DNA of 64,000 nucleotides from Crossiella sp. SN42 (GTDB taxonomy: Bacteria; Actinomycetota; Actinomycetes; Mycobacteriales; Pseudonocardiaceae), in contig NZ_JAMHIV010000012.1 of assembly GCF_023897065.1 (NCBI RefSeq), forward strand, positions 62,001 to 126,000, given 5' to 3'. Position numbers and translations under genes: made by a program. Shown here piece after piece: positions 24,622-32,616 of this stretch. Below the pieces are notes generated by a model. The model had not been told where the DNA came from, searched no databases, and saw nothing but the letters and a program-made list of their open reading frames with translations. The stretch's first letter is position 1; every line of letters begins with the position of its first letter.

Positions 24622-26337
24622 GTGCTGACACTCGCCCTGATCGGCCTCATCGGAGGCCTGGTCACCGGCATCTCACCGTGCATCCTGCCGGTGCTGCCCG
24701 TCATCTTCTTCTCCGGCGGCGCGCAAAGCGCCCGGACCACCGAGACCAAGACCGTCGCCGCTTCGCGTTCCCGCCCCTACCTGGTGATCGCGGGCCTGGT
24801 GGTCAGCTTCACCCTGGTCACCCTGTTCGGCTCGCTGCTGCTCTCGGTGCTCGGCCTGCCGCAGGATGTGTTGCGCTGGGGCGGAATCGTGGTGCTGGTG
24901 CTGATCGGCATCGGCCTGATCGTGCCCGCCTTCGAGCACCTGCTGGAAAAGCCGTTCAGCTGGATCCCGCAGCGCCGTCCCGACTCCACCAAGGGCGGCT
25001 TCGCCCTCGGCCTGGCGCTTGGCGCCATCTACGTGCCCTGCGCGGGCCCGGTGCTGGCCGCGATCACCGTCGCGGGCGCCACCGGCAAGGTCGGCGTGGA
25101 CACCGTGGTGCTCACCGCGGCCTTCGCCATCGGCGCGGCCACTCCCCTGCTCGTCTTCGCCCTGGCCGGGCGGCGGGTCGCCGAACGCGTGCAGGCCTTC
25201 CGCAAGCGCCAGCGCGGCATCCGGATCACCGCGGGCGTGGTGATGATCGCGCTGTCGCTCGGCCTGGTGTTCAACCTGCCGCAGCTGCTCCAGCGGGTCA
25301 TCCCGGACTACACCAGTGCCTTGCAGGACAAGGTGAACAACTCCGAGCAGGTGCGCAAGGCGCTCAACCTCGGTGGTCTGGTCAACGAGCAGAACAAGGA
25401 CCTGGACAAGTGCTCCGACGGGGCCAAGGAGCTGGAAAGCTGTGGCACCGCACCGGATGTCACCGGCATCCAGCAGTGGCTCAACACCCCCGACGGCAGC
25501 GGTGTGGACCTGAAGCAGTTGCGCGGCAAGGTGGTGCTGCTGGACTTCTGGGCCTACTCCTGCATCAACTGCCAGCGCTCCCTGCCGCACGTCACCGCCT
25601 GGGACAAGGCCTACCGCGACGCTGGGCTCCAGGTCATCGGCGTGCACTCCCCCGAGTACGCCTTCGAGAAGGAACCGGCCAACGTCGCCGCCGCGGCGAA
25701 GAACTTCGGCATCACCTACCCGGTCGCCCTGGACAACACCCTGTCCACCTGGACCAACTACCGCAACCGCTACTGGCCCGCGCACTACCTCATCGACGCC
25801 ACCGGCACCGTGCGGCACATCAAGTTCGGCGAGGGCGACTACCAGACCACCGAGAAGCTGATCCGCCAGCTGCTCACCGAAGCCAAGCCCGGGCAGAACC
25901 TGCCCGCCGCGACGGAAACCACCGACGAGACCCCGGACATCGCCAAGATCACCCGCGAGACCTTCCTCGGCTCCACCAAACGCGTGAACTTCGCCGGCCC
26001 CGAGAACTACACCAGCGGCCAGAAGTCCTTCCAGTTCCCGGAGAACCAGGCCGCGGACACCTTCACCCTGGACGGCGAGTGGCTGCTGGACACCCAGCAC
26101 ATCTCCCCCGCCACGGACCGCGGCCGGATCCGGCTGGACTACCGCGCCAAGGAGGTGCGGATGGTGCTCTCCGGCAAGGGAACCGTCAGCTACGAGAGCA
26201 ACGGCGAGACCAAGACCATCCAGGTCGACGGCACGCCGAACTCCTACCAACTGCTGTCCACTTCGGACATTCGCACCGGCAGGGTCGCGGTGACCGTCGG
26301 CGCGGGCGTGCAGGCCTACTCGTTCACCTTCGGCTGA
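24622..26337 (+). CDS. dipZ: DipZ: CcdA membrane domain fused to TlpA-like thiol oxidoreductase
   Basis: The 571-residue protein has an N-terminal CcdA/DsbD-beta domain of about six helices with the redox cysteines in GISPCILPVLP (C20) and IYVPCAGPV, then an extracytoplasmic thioredoxin-like domain with SCINCQRSLPH (C314, C317), and a C-terminal beta-rich DipZ domain. It should relay electrons across the membrane to exported thiol proteins. GTG start at 24622 with a GAGG site. A thioredoxin gene follows 17 bases downstream as the likely cytoplasmic electron source. In mycobacteria dipZ lies between mpt70 and mpt83. Confidence 0.93.
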   Translation: MLTLALIGLIGGLVTGISPCILPVLPVIFFSGGAQSARTTETKTVAASRSRPYLVIAGLVVSFTLVTLFGSLLLSVLGLPQDVLRWGGIVVLVLIGIGLIVPAFEHLLEKPFSWIPQRRPDSTKGGFALGLALGAIYVPCAGPVLAAITVAGATGKVGVDTVVLTAAFAIGAATPLLVFALAGRRVAERVQAFRKRQRGIRITAGVVMIALSLGLVFNLPQLLQRVIPDYTSALQDKVNNSEQVRKALNLGGLVNEQNKDLDKCSDGAKELESCGTAPDVTGIQQWLNTPDGSGVDLKQLRGKVVLLDFWAYSCINCQRSLPHVTAWDKAYRDAGLQVIGVHSPEYAFEKEPANVAAAAKNFGITYPVALDNTLSTWTNYRNRYWPAHYLIDATGTVRHIKFGEGDYQTTEKLIRQLLTEAKPGQNLPAATETTDETPDIAKITRETFLGSTKRVNFAGPENYTSGQKSFQFPENQAADTFTLDGEWLLDTQHISPATDRGRIRLDYRAKEVRMVLSGKGTVSYESNGETKTIQVDGTPNSYQLLSTSDIRTGRVAVTVGAGVQAYSFTFG

Positions 26338-26354
26338 GACAGAACAGGACACCC

Positions 26355-26675
26355 ATGAACCTCACCTCTGTGACCACCAACGACTTCGGCACCGCGGTGC
26401 TGGACAGCGACCGGCCGGTGCTGGTCGACTTCTGGGCCCCCTGGTGCGGGCCGTGCAAGGCGCTGGCGCCGGTGGTGGCGCAGATCGCCGAGGAGCACGC
26501 CGACCGGCTCACCGTGGTCAAGCTCGACATCGACGCCGAGCCCGCCATCGCGGTGCGGTACCAGATCATGTCCATCCCGACGCTCTCGCTGTTCGTCGAC
26601 GGAGAACTGGCCACCACGCTGACCGGGGCCAAGACGAAAGCGGCCATCCTGGAGGGCTTGGCGCCCTGGCTCTGA
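26355..26675 (+). CDS. Thioredoxin
   Basis: The 106-residue protein has the complete thioredoxin fold with the active site WCGPC (C31, C34), DFWAPW before it and the cis-proline loop MSIPTLSLF. It is cytoplasmic, with no signal peptide. It follows dipZ by 17 bases and probably supplies electrons to the CcdA domain of DipZ. Confidence 0.95.
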   Translation: MNLTSVTTNDFGTAVLDSDRPVLVDFWAPWCGPCKALAPVVAQIAEEHADRLTVVKLDIDAEPAIAVRYQIMSIPTLSLFVDGELATTLTGAKTKAAILEGLAPWL

Positions 26676-26780
26676 CACCTCGTGCCCTTCCTGATGCACG
26701 GCGCGGCCGCGAGAAGTGGTGAACCATCCGCCCTCGGCCCTCGAACGTTCCACACGACCCTTCGACACCTTGGAGTGAGA

Positions 26781-27650
26781 ATGCGCAGAACCACGCGTCT
26801 GCTGGTGACCGGCGCGACCGTGTCGGCCACCGTGCTGACCACCGTCCTGGTCGGCGGCGGCACCGCCTCGGCGGCCACGCCCGCCGCCAAATCCGGTGAC
26901 CTGCTCGTGCTCAGCGAGAACGGCGTGCTCAGCCGGCACGACGCCGGCCTTGCGCTGCTGGCCAAGCAGCGCAAGCGGATCACCGGCCTGGCCCGCGGCG
27001 AACGCCTCGTCGGCCTGGACACCCGGCCGGCCAACGGCGAGCTCTACACCCTCGCCAGCTCCGGACAGCTCTACCGGATCCACCCCGGCACCGCGGCCGC
27101 CACCGCGATCGGCGCGCCGATCTCCTTGTCCGGCAAGGCGATCGGCTTCGACTTCAACCCCACCGTCGACCGCATCCGGGTGGTCACCGACCAGGGCCAG
27201 AACCTGCGCCTGCACCCCGACACCGGCGCGCTCGCGGCCACCGACACCCCGCTGAACTACCCCACCGGCGGGCCCGCGCCCAAGGTGGCCGCCGCCGGCT
27301 ACACCAACAGTGTCGCCGGAGCCACCAGCACCGCCCTCTACGGCCTGGACTCCGCGCGGGACACGCTGGTCAAGCAGGGCAGCCTGCCGGGCGAGACGCC
27401 GGCCGTCTCGCCCAACACCGGTCAGCTGAGCACGATCGGCAAGCTGGGCCTGAACATCAGCGCGGTCAACGGCTTCGACATCGCGGGCAAGGCCGGCGCG
27501 GGCGCCTACCGGCCGCAGGACTACCGGGCCGCGGCCATCGTGCGCGTGCACGGCCTGACCCTGCTGGTTCGGATCAACCTTGCCACCGGCCGCGCCGGCG
27601 CCGTCTCGCCGCTGCTGAGCGGCGCGGTCGGCCTGACCTTCGCGCCCTGA
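26781..27650 (+). CDS. Secreted DUF4394 protein
   Basis: The 289-residue precursor has a signal peptide (MRRTTRLLVTGATVSATVLT..., cleavage near TASAA-TP) and a DUF4394 body with repeated beta-propeller-like strands: GLDTRPANGELYTLASSGQL, GFDFNPTVDRIRVVTDQGQN, and a C-terminal SAVNGFDIAGKAGAGAYRP. The function is unknown; it is a surface or secreted protein. It lies downstream of dipZ-thioredoxin. A CCATCC at 26724-26729 is reminiscent of a SigK -35, but no -10 sits at the right spacing. Confidence 0.82.
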   Translation: MRRTTRLLVTGATVSATVLTTVLVGGGTASAATPAAKSGDLLVLSENGVLSRHDAGLALLAKQRKRITGLARGERLVGLDTRPANGELYTLASSGQLYRIHPGTAAATAIGAPISLSGKAIGFDFNPTVDRIRVVTDQGQNLRLHPDTGALAATDTPLNYPTGGPAPKVAAAGYTNSVAGATSTALYGLDSARDTLVKQGSLPGETPAVSPNTGQLSTIGKLGLNISAVNGFDIAGKAGAGAYRPQDYRAAAIVRVHGLTLLVRINLATGRAGAVSPLLSGAVGLTFAP

Positions 27651-27740
27651 GCTTTCACCCCATCGGGCCATGAACCACGGGGACCCGAGCCACGAACGTC
27701 CGATCGCAGGGACTTTCCGACAATTCTGGAGGCCGTTCCG

Positions 27741-28259
27741 ATGCGTCTGTCCATCCGCACCCTCACCCTTCCGGCGGTGGCCGCCTGCCTGGCACTGCTC
27801 GCCACCGCACCCGGCGCCGCCGCCGCACCCCAGGACCGCGACCGCGGGCCGGACATCGGGATCGGCATTGGCATCGGCATCGATCTCGACCTGGGCAACC
27901 TGCTCGGTGGCTCGTACCGCTCGGCCTGGCTGACCGGCGCCGCCGAGGTTCCCGGCCCCGGTGACCCCGACGGCCGCGGCACCGCCCGCGTAGTGGTCGG
28001 CTACGACGAGGTCTGCGTTTCCCTTGCCGTGACCAGGATCGGCACCCCGACCGCCGCGCACGTGCACCGCGGCGCGGCCGGGACCGCCGGACCGGTGGCG
28101 CTGGAGCTGCGCACGCCGGGCAACGGCCGCAGCCGCACGTGCACCGACGTCGACCCGGACCTGGCCCGTGAGCTGAGGCGCTCGCCGAGCCAGTTCTACG
28201 TCAACGTGCACAACGCGGAGTACCCGGCCGGTGCGGTACGGGGTCAGCTGCGACGCTGA
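27741..28259 (+). CDS. Secreted CHRD-domain protein
   Basis: The 172-residue precursor has a signal peptide (cleavage near GAAAA-PQ), an Ile-Gly repeat linker DIGIGIGIGIDLDLG (about residues 37-51), and a CHRD domain (about residues 60-172: WLTGAAEVPGPGDPDGRGTA, AAHVHRGAAGTAGPV, FYVNVHNAEYPAGAVRGQLR). CHRD domains occur in exported proteins of unknown role. It follows the DUF4394 gene by 90 bases in the same direction and may belong to the same surface-protein group. Confidence 0.85.
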   Translation: MRLSIRTLTLPAVAACLALLATAPGAAAAPQDRDRGPDIGIGIGIGIDLDLGNLLGGSYRSAWLTGAAEVPGPGDPDGRGTARVVVGYDEVCVSLAVTRIGTPTAAHVHRGAAGTAGPVALELRTPGNGRSRTCTDVDPDLARELRRSPSQFYVNVHNAEYPAGAVRGQLRR

Positions 28260-28290
28260 CCCAGCCGGGGACCCGGTGCTGTGCGGGTGA

Positions 28291-28622
28291 TCAACCCTTC
28301 TCGGGCGCACGCAGATGCGGCGGCACGAGGAACTTGGGCCGGTGAAAGGCCGCGACCACACCCCACAGCACACGTCGTGCAGCCGGACCGCCAGGTAGGT
28401 CAAGAGCATCCCGGTGACCACCAGCAGGTGCACCACCCCGGTCCGGCTCCAGCCGAACAGGTACCGGTACCGCAGCCACGCCCCGCGCGGGCCGCCGGCC
28501 GCCCGTACCTGTTCGGCTGCCGGGACCTCGCCGCGCCAGGTACGCGGCACGAGCGACACCCCAGTCGTTCCGCTCAACCCGCTGTCTTGGTGGTGCCTCC
28601 TGGGTCGGCGGCTCAAACCCAT
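28291..28622 (-). pseudogene. Frameshifted small membrane protein
   Basis: Two minus-strand frames each hold half of one plausible protein. The first runs from ATG 28622 and contains WLRYRYLFGWSRT and the helix VVHLLVVTGMLLTYLAVRL. The second ends with VAAFHRPKFLVPPHLRAPEK at 28291. Removing one TG dinucleotide from GTGTG at 28369-28373 joins them into about 109 residues. The gene is either a recent pseudogene or carries a sequencing error. The family is not recognised. Confidence 0.42.
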
Positions 28623-28644
28623 GGCTGCCAACGACCTCGGCCGG

Positions 28645-29226
28645 TCAGTCCGCCGCAGGCACGAATGCCTGGCCGTGGCCAAGCGCGTCGAAGCAGGTCG
28701 CGATGATCAGCGGCCGCCAGCCCGCCTTGTCGCCCCGCTGGTTGGCGATCACACAGAGCATGGCCAGTGCGCTCAGCGCGCCGATGACCCGGACCAGCCG
28801 CGTGGTGTCGCCGCCGGTGGGGTCCAGGGCGAAGATGTCGAACACCCGCGCCTGGTCCTCCACGACGTCCCCGGTGATCGCGTCCGGATCGGGCCCGTTC
28901 GTCACGCTGAATGCCAGGGACACCAGGCCGGGCCGGTCCAGCGCCACCTCGGTCAGCAGTTCCAGGGCACGCCGGTCCCGCATGGGTCCGGGCGGCAACT
29001 GGTCCACCTGGTCGAGGATCCGCTGCCCGAGCGAGCCGACGACCTCACGGGCCGCCACAAACAGCGCCTCCTTGCTCGGGAAGTGGTGCAGCAGACCGGC
29101 TTTGGACAGGCCAACGGCGTCGGCCACGGTCTTCAGCGAGGTGTGCGCGAAGCCGTGCTGGGCGAACAAGGCCGCCGCCTGGTCGAGGATGCCCTCTTCG
29201 GCCTGCTGCCGGTGCACTCTTGCCAT
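28645..29226 (-). CDS. TetR family repressor
   Basis: The 193-residue protein has a TetR helix-turn-helix (FAQHGFAHTSLKTVADAVGL, then SKAGLLHHFPSKEALF) and a C-terminal region of the TetR_C_33-like kind. ATG 29226. Two operator copies lie directly upstream at 29247-29286, so autoregulation is nearly certain, with possible control of the divergent SnoaL-like lipoprotein gene. Confidence 0.9.
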   Translation of the reverse strand: MARVHRQQAEEGILDQAAALFAQHGFAHTSLKTVADAVGLSKAGLLHHFPSKEALFVAAREVVGSLGQRILDQVDQLPPGPMRDRRALELLTEVALDRPGLVSLAFSVTNGPDPDAITGDVVEDQARVFDIFALDPTGGDTTRLVRVIGALSALAMLCVIANQRGDKAGWRPLIIATCFDALGHGQAFVPAAD

Positions 29227-29246
29227 GCGCGCGACACTACACCATC

Positions 29247-29286
29247 ACCGACCGATCTGGTAGGTTTACCGACCGATCCGGTCGGT
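29247..29286. promoter_or_regulatory. Twin TetR operators
   Basis: ACCGACCGATCTGGTAGGT (29247-29265) and ACCGACCGATCCGGTCGGT (29268-29286): the second is a perfect 8-3-8 palindrome and the first has two mismatched arm positions. Their starts are 21 bases apart, two helical turns, so two dimers could bind the same face. Confidence 0.8.
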
Positions 29287-29341
29287 GAGATTTGTCGCAC
29301 GCGCTCAGCGGGGACTCTGCGCGACCGCTGCGTTACCTTGT

Positions 29342-29354
29342 GTCCACAGTGGAC
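29342..29354. repeat. Iterated 13-bp palindrome GTCCACAGTGGAC
   Basis: Second exact copy, here in the promoter region of the SnoaL-like lipoprotein gene, 39 bases before its start codon. Confidence 0.6.
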
Positions 29355-29392
29355 TCAATCGAGTCGGTCCCTTTCCCATCAGGAGAAAAGCG

Positions 29393-30007
29393 ATGAGAAT
29401 TCGTCCTGTGGTGGCTGGCGCGCTGGTCGGCGCGCTGCTGCTGACCGCGTGCGGCAAAGACGGCGGCACGGCCCCGGCGGGCAACGGCGCGCTGGAGGGC
29501 ATCACGCCGGCGAACTACAGCGTCGCCGACACCGTGGCACTCGAGGACATCGAGGCGATCCAGGAGCTCAAGGCCCGCTACTGCCGCCTGCTGGACACCA
29601 AGCAGTGGCAGGCCTGGCGCGAGGTCTTCGCCGATGACTTCGTCAGCGACACCTCGGCGGCAGGCGGCCAGGTGGTCAAGGGGGCGGACGCGTTCATCGC
29701 CTTCGTGCGCAAGCAGATCGGCCAGCCGTCCCAGACCACCTCGCACCAGGTGCACATGCCCGAGATCGAGCTGACCTCGGCCGCCACGGCCAAGGGAATC
29801 TGGGCGCTGGAGGACTACGTCGACTTCACCCCCGTGCTCGGCCTGCACGGCCACGGTCACTACCACGAGACCTACGTCAAGACCGACGGCCAGTGGCGCA
29901 TCAAGACCTCCAAGCTGACCCGGATCCGCCAGCAGCTCATCACCCCCGTGGCCTCGCTTCCCCTGCCCGAACTGAAGAAGAAGGTGCAGGAAGCCCTGGG
30001 CCGCTAG
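29393..30007 (+). CDS. SnoaL-like lipoprotein
   Basis: The 204-residue precursor has a lipoprotein signal peptide with lipobox LLTAC, followed by a SnoaL/NTF2-like domain (about residues 45-180: LEDIEAIQELKARYCRLLDT, WREVFADDFVSDTSAAGGQ, YHETYVKTDGQWRI). Start ATG 29393 with an AGGAGA site. Its enzymatic role is unknown; NTF2-fold proteins include isomerases, dehydratases and binding proteins. It may be controlled by the divergent TetR protein. The 3' end overlaps the convergent trpF by 4 bases. Confidence 0.8.
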   Translation: MRIRPVVAGALVGALLLTACGKDGGTAPAGNGALEGITPANYSVADTVALEDIEAIQELKARYCRLLDTKQWQAWREVFADDFVSDTSAAGGQVVKGADAFIAFVRKQIGQPSQTTSHQVHMPEIELTSAATAKGIWALEDYVDFTPVLGLHGHGHYHETYVKTDGQWRIKTSKLTRIRQQLITPVASLPLPELKKKVQEALGR

Positions 30008-30666
30008 GACGCGCCGCGGACGGCCTCGATGAAGTCGCGGATCTTGGCCACGTCCTTGATCCCCTTGGCGGCCTCGACCCCGGAGCTGACGTCGACCGAC
30101 AGCGTCCGGCACAGCGGCCGCAGCGCGGCGATGCCCTCGGCCACGTTGCCGGGGGTCAGCCCGCCGCTGAGCACCAGGTGCGATTCCGGCGCGGCGGGCA
30201 GCAGCGACCAGTCGAAGGTGCGGCCACCGCCGCCGTAGCCGGGGACGTGCGCGTCGAGCAGGATCGCCCGCGCCCGGTCGAACCGCGCCGCGAAACCGGT
30301 CAGGTCGAACGGCGGTGTGCCGGGGTCGAGCGGGATGCGCGCGGCCCGCAGGAAGGCGCGCTGACCCTGCTGCGAGGCGGCCCAGCAGTCGGCGGGCGTC
30401 TCGTCGCCGTGGAACTGCAGCAGCGCGCCGGGCACGGCCGAGGCGGCGGCGACCACCTCCTCGGCGGGGGTGTTCACGAACAGCAGCACCGGGGTCACGA
30501 ACGCGGGCAGCCGCGCGGCCAGCTCGGCGGCGCGTTGCGGGGTCACGTGCCGCGGGCTCGGCGGGTAGAGCACAAAACCGATGGCGTCGGCACCGGCCTC
30601 GACCGCGGCGTCCACGTCCTCCGGCCTGGTCAGCCCACAGATCTTCACGGCCGTTCGGGTGCCCAT
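30004..30666 (-). CDS. trpF: Phosphoribosylanthranilate isomerase
   Basis: The 220-residue TIM-barrel enzyme has the family start KICGLT with catalytic Cys10, LLQFHGDE, a catalytic Asp in LLDAHVPG, YGGGGRTFDWSLL, and the phosphate loop LSGGLTPGNV with SVDVSSGVE. It catalyses the third step of tryptophan synthesis. A separate trpF is unusual for an actinomycete, where PriA normally serves both HisA and TrpF. The motif style is that of proteobacterial TrpF. It is not in a trp operon here. Confidence 0.93.
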   Translation of the reverse strand: MGTRTAVKICGLTRPEDVDAAVEAGADAIGFVLYPPSPRHVTPQRAAELAARLPAFVTPVLLFVNTPAEEVVAAASAVPGALLQFHGDETPADCWAASQQGQRAFLRAARIPLDPGTPPFDLTGFAARFDRARAILLDAHVPGYGGGGRTFDWSLLPAAPESHLVLSGGLTPGNVAEGIAALRPLCRTLSVDVSSGVEAAKGIKDVAKIRDFIEAVRGAS

Positions 30667-30699
30667 GCGGCCACACCGTACACGCCGGCGCAGGCGGTG

Positions 30700-30873
30700 C
30701 TAGGCGCCCTTGGGCACGACGCGCAGCACCTCGGTCAGCCTGCCGGAGGGCTGCGCGGGAGTCGCCCGCAGGGTCGCCATCGCGGCCGGGTCCGCGCCCG
30801 CGCGTTCGGCGCGGTCGACCAGGTCCCACCGCTGGGCTGTTTGACCCCACCGGTCACCGGGTAGGCCAGCCAC
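30700..30873 (-). CDS. 57-residue protein resembling DUF2795
   Basis: Read directly from the sequence: GTG at 30873, stop at 30700. The core WDLVDRAERAGADPAAMATL followed by a short LTEVLRVV end resembles the C-terminal half of DUF2795 proteins (AxxxGAdxxxxxxLxxLP). No ribosome binding site is visible, and the start lies close to that of the divergent phosphatase gene. Function unknown; existence moderately supported. Confidence 0.4.
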   Translation of the reverse strand: MAGLPGDRWGQTAQRWDLVDRAERAGADPAAMATLRATPAQPSGRLTEVLRVVPKGA

Positions 30874-30890
30874 TGCCTGGGAGGTGCGCG

Positions 30891-32078
30891 GTGGACGGCT
30901 TCAGGATGCTGGCAGGGCTCCTCGAAGCGAGCCATCTCGCCGGTTTTGAGCAACTGACCGGGCTGGTCGAGGAGCACGGCGACACCGCGGGGTTCACCGG
31001 GATCACCATCCTGCTGGCCGATCTGCGGCAGGAGACGCTGGTCCCGACCACCGGGGAGGGTCGCTGCTCGGTGGACGGCAGCCTCGCGGGCCGGGCGTTC
31101 CGGCACATCGAACTGGTGGTCACCGACGACGGCCCTGGCGGACACCACTTCTGGCTGCCACTGCTGGACGGCACCGAACGGGTGGGGGTGCTGGGCGCGT
31201 GGGCTCCGGCGAAAGACCGGGCGACGCTGGACCGGTTGCAGGCCTTGGCCGCGCTGGTCGCGCTGCTGGTGGTCAGCAAGCGGCCGCACAGCGACACCCA
31301 CGCCCGGCTGGTCCGTTCCCAGCCGATGGCGCTGGCCGCTGAGGTGGTGCGGCCGCTGATGCCGCCGCTGTGCTTCGCCAACGAGGACATCGTGGTCGCC
31401 GGCGTGCTGGAACCCGCCTACGAGGTCGGCGGCGACGCCCTGGACTACGCGCTGACCGGGGACACCCTGCACGTGTCGGTCTTCGACGCCATGGGCCACG
31501 ACCAGTCGGCCGGGCTGACCGTGGCGCTGGCCACCGGAACCTGCCGGAACTCCCGGCGCAGTGGCATCGGCCTGGTCGAGACCAGCGCCGCCATCGACTC
31601 GGTGATCCACGCCCAGTTCGGGCGCAGCCGGTTCACCACCGGCGTGCTGGCCGACCTGGACACCCGCAGCGGGCTGCTCACCTGGGTCAACCGGGGCCAT
31701 CCGCCGCCGCTGCTGATCCGGCGGGGCCGCTGGCTCTCCGAGCTCCAGTGCAAACCCACGCCGCCCATGGGTTTCGGGTTCCCCATCCAGCCCCGCCTGT
31801 GCCGGCACCAGCTGGAACCCGGTGACCGGCTGCTGTTCTACACCGACGGCATCGTCGAGGCCAGGGACGGCAACGACGTGGAGTTCGGCCTGCGCCGCTT
31901 CACCGACTTCATCATCCGCCGCGAGGCCGACGGGTACTCCGCGCCGGAGACGCTGCGCAGGCTCATGCGCACCGTGCTCGCCCACCAGGACGACCACCTC
32001 CAGGACGACGCCAGCGTGCTGCTCCTGGAATGGCGCAGCGACCGGCAAAAGCGCTTGGTCGTCAGCCGCGGGGTTTGA
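30891..32078 (+). CDS. SpoIIE-type PP2C serine phosphatase
   Basis: The 395-residue protein has an N-terminal GAF-like segment (about residues 20-130) and a C-terminal PP2C/SpoIIE domain with VGGDALDYAL, VFDAMGHDQSAGL, WVNRGHPPPLLI, LLFYTDGIVEARD and HLQDDASVLLLEW. Such RsbU/SpoIIE enzymes dephosphorylate STAS antagonists to release sigma factors. GTG 30891 with a GGAGG site. A candidate substrate in the window is the STAS protein at 13118-13474, but that link is only a guess. Confidence 0.9.
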   Translation: MDGFRMLAGLLEASHLAGFEQLTGLVEEHGDTAGFTGITILLADLRQETLVPTTGEGRCSVDGSLAGRAFRHIELVVTDDGPGGHHFWLPLLDGTERVGVLGAWAPAKDRATLDRLQALAALVALLVVSKRPHSDTHARLVRSQPMALAAEVVRPLMPPLCFANEDIVVAGVLEPAYEVGGDALDYALTGDTLHVSVFDAMGHDQSAGLTVALATGTCRNSRRSGIGLVETSAAIDSVIHAQFGRSRFTTGVLADLDTRSGLLTWVNRGHPPPLLIRRGRWLSELQCKPTPPMGFGFPIQPRLCRHQLEPGDRLLFYTDGIVEARDGNDVEFGLRRFTDFIIRREADGYSAPETLRRLMRTVLAHQDDHLQDDASVLLLEWRSDRQKRLVVSRGV

Positions 32079-32132
32079 CTCCGCGCGGACACGGGCATGT
32101 CGAACACACGTTCGAGAAGGAAGGGGACTGCC

Positions 32133-32321
32133 GTGAACCGCACACCGGAGAAGGACCCCGAGGACTGGACGACCGGCGACGAGGAGATGACCGGGCCACA
32201 GGAGTCCTACCTGCACACACTGGCCCAGGAGGCAGGCAAGGAAGTGCCGGAGGAGCTGACCAAGGCCGAGGCCTCGCAGCTGATCGACCAGTTGCAGGAG
32301 GAGACCGGGCGGGGCCGCTGA
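32133..32321 (+). CDS. DUF3072 small protein
   Basis: The 62-residue protein matches the DUF3072 pattern: DPEDWTTGDEEMTGPQESYL, LAQEAGKEVPEELTKAEASQ and a final LIDQLQEETGRGR helix. Function unknown; very common in actinomycetes. Start GTG 32133 after an AAGGAAGGGG region. It follows the phosphatase gene by 54 bases and may share its transcript. Confidence 0.85.
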   Translation: MNRTPEKDPEDWTTGDEEMTGPQESYLHTLAQEAGKEVPEELTKAEASQLIDQLQEETGRGR

Positions 32322-32458
32322 GGGGTCGGGCGGAACGGGAGGGGCGGAGAGTAGATCCGCGCCGCCCGCGCCCGGCTCCCCGTCCACGTCGTGACCGCTC
32401 CCGCTGGTGACACCGCCCGCCTAGGCGTTGTTGGGATTCTTGGTTCACGAAGGTCTAT

Positions 32459-32474
32459 TTCAGTTGACACTGAA
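32459..32474. repeat. Small palindrome in the 295-base gap before the DUF2079 gene
   Basis: TTCAGT-TGAC-ACTGAA is a perfect 6-4-6 dyad in a locally AT-richer stretch between 32322 and 32616. It includes a TTGACA, so it may be an operator on a promoter. Nothing else is recognisable in this gap. Confidence 0.4.
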
Positions 32475-32616
32475 GTAATTGGGACAAGCGAGCTGACGGC
32501 GGAGACGGTTGTTCCGGCCGCTGCTATGTGTGGAGGTGCCGGCCGAAGGGGAATCCGGTCAGTTCCGTCCCTTCACCACCGGGTCGGCGCCGCCGAACGC
32601 AACCGGGTGATGTTCC

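Noticed and set aside
26724-26746. CCATCC with TCGAAC before the DUF4394 gene as a SigK promoter
   Set aside because: The spacing is only 11 bases, too short for an ECF promoter.
27850-27890. Hexanucleotide repeat in the CHRD gene as a phase-variation tract
   Set aside because: The units are imperfect and a multiple of three, so copy-number change would not shift the frame.
26316-28682. 788-codon minus-strand open frame
   Set aside because: Mostly a shadow of the DUF4394 and CHRD genes. Only its first part (28622 to about 28370) looks real and is annotated as part of the frameshifted membrane gene.
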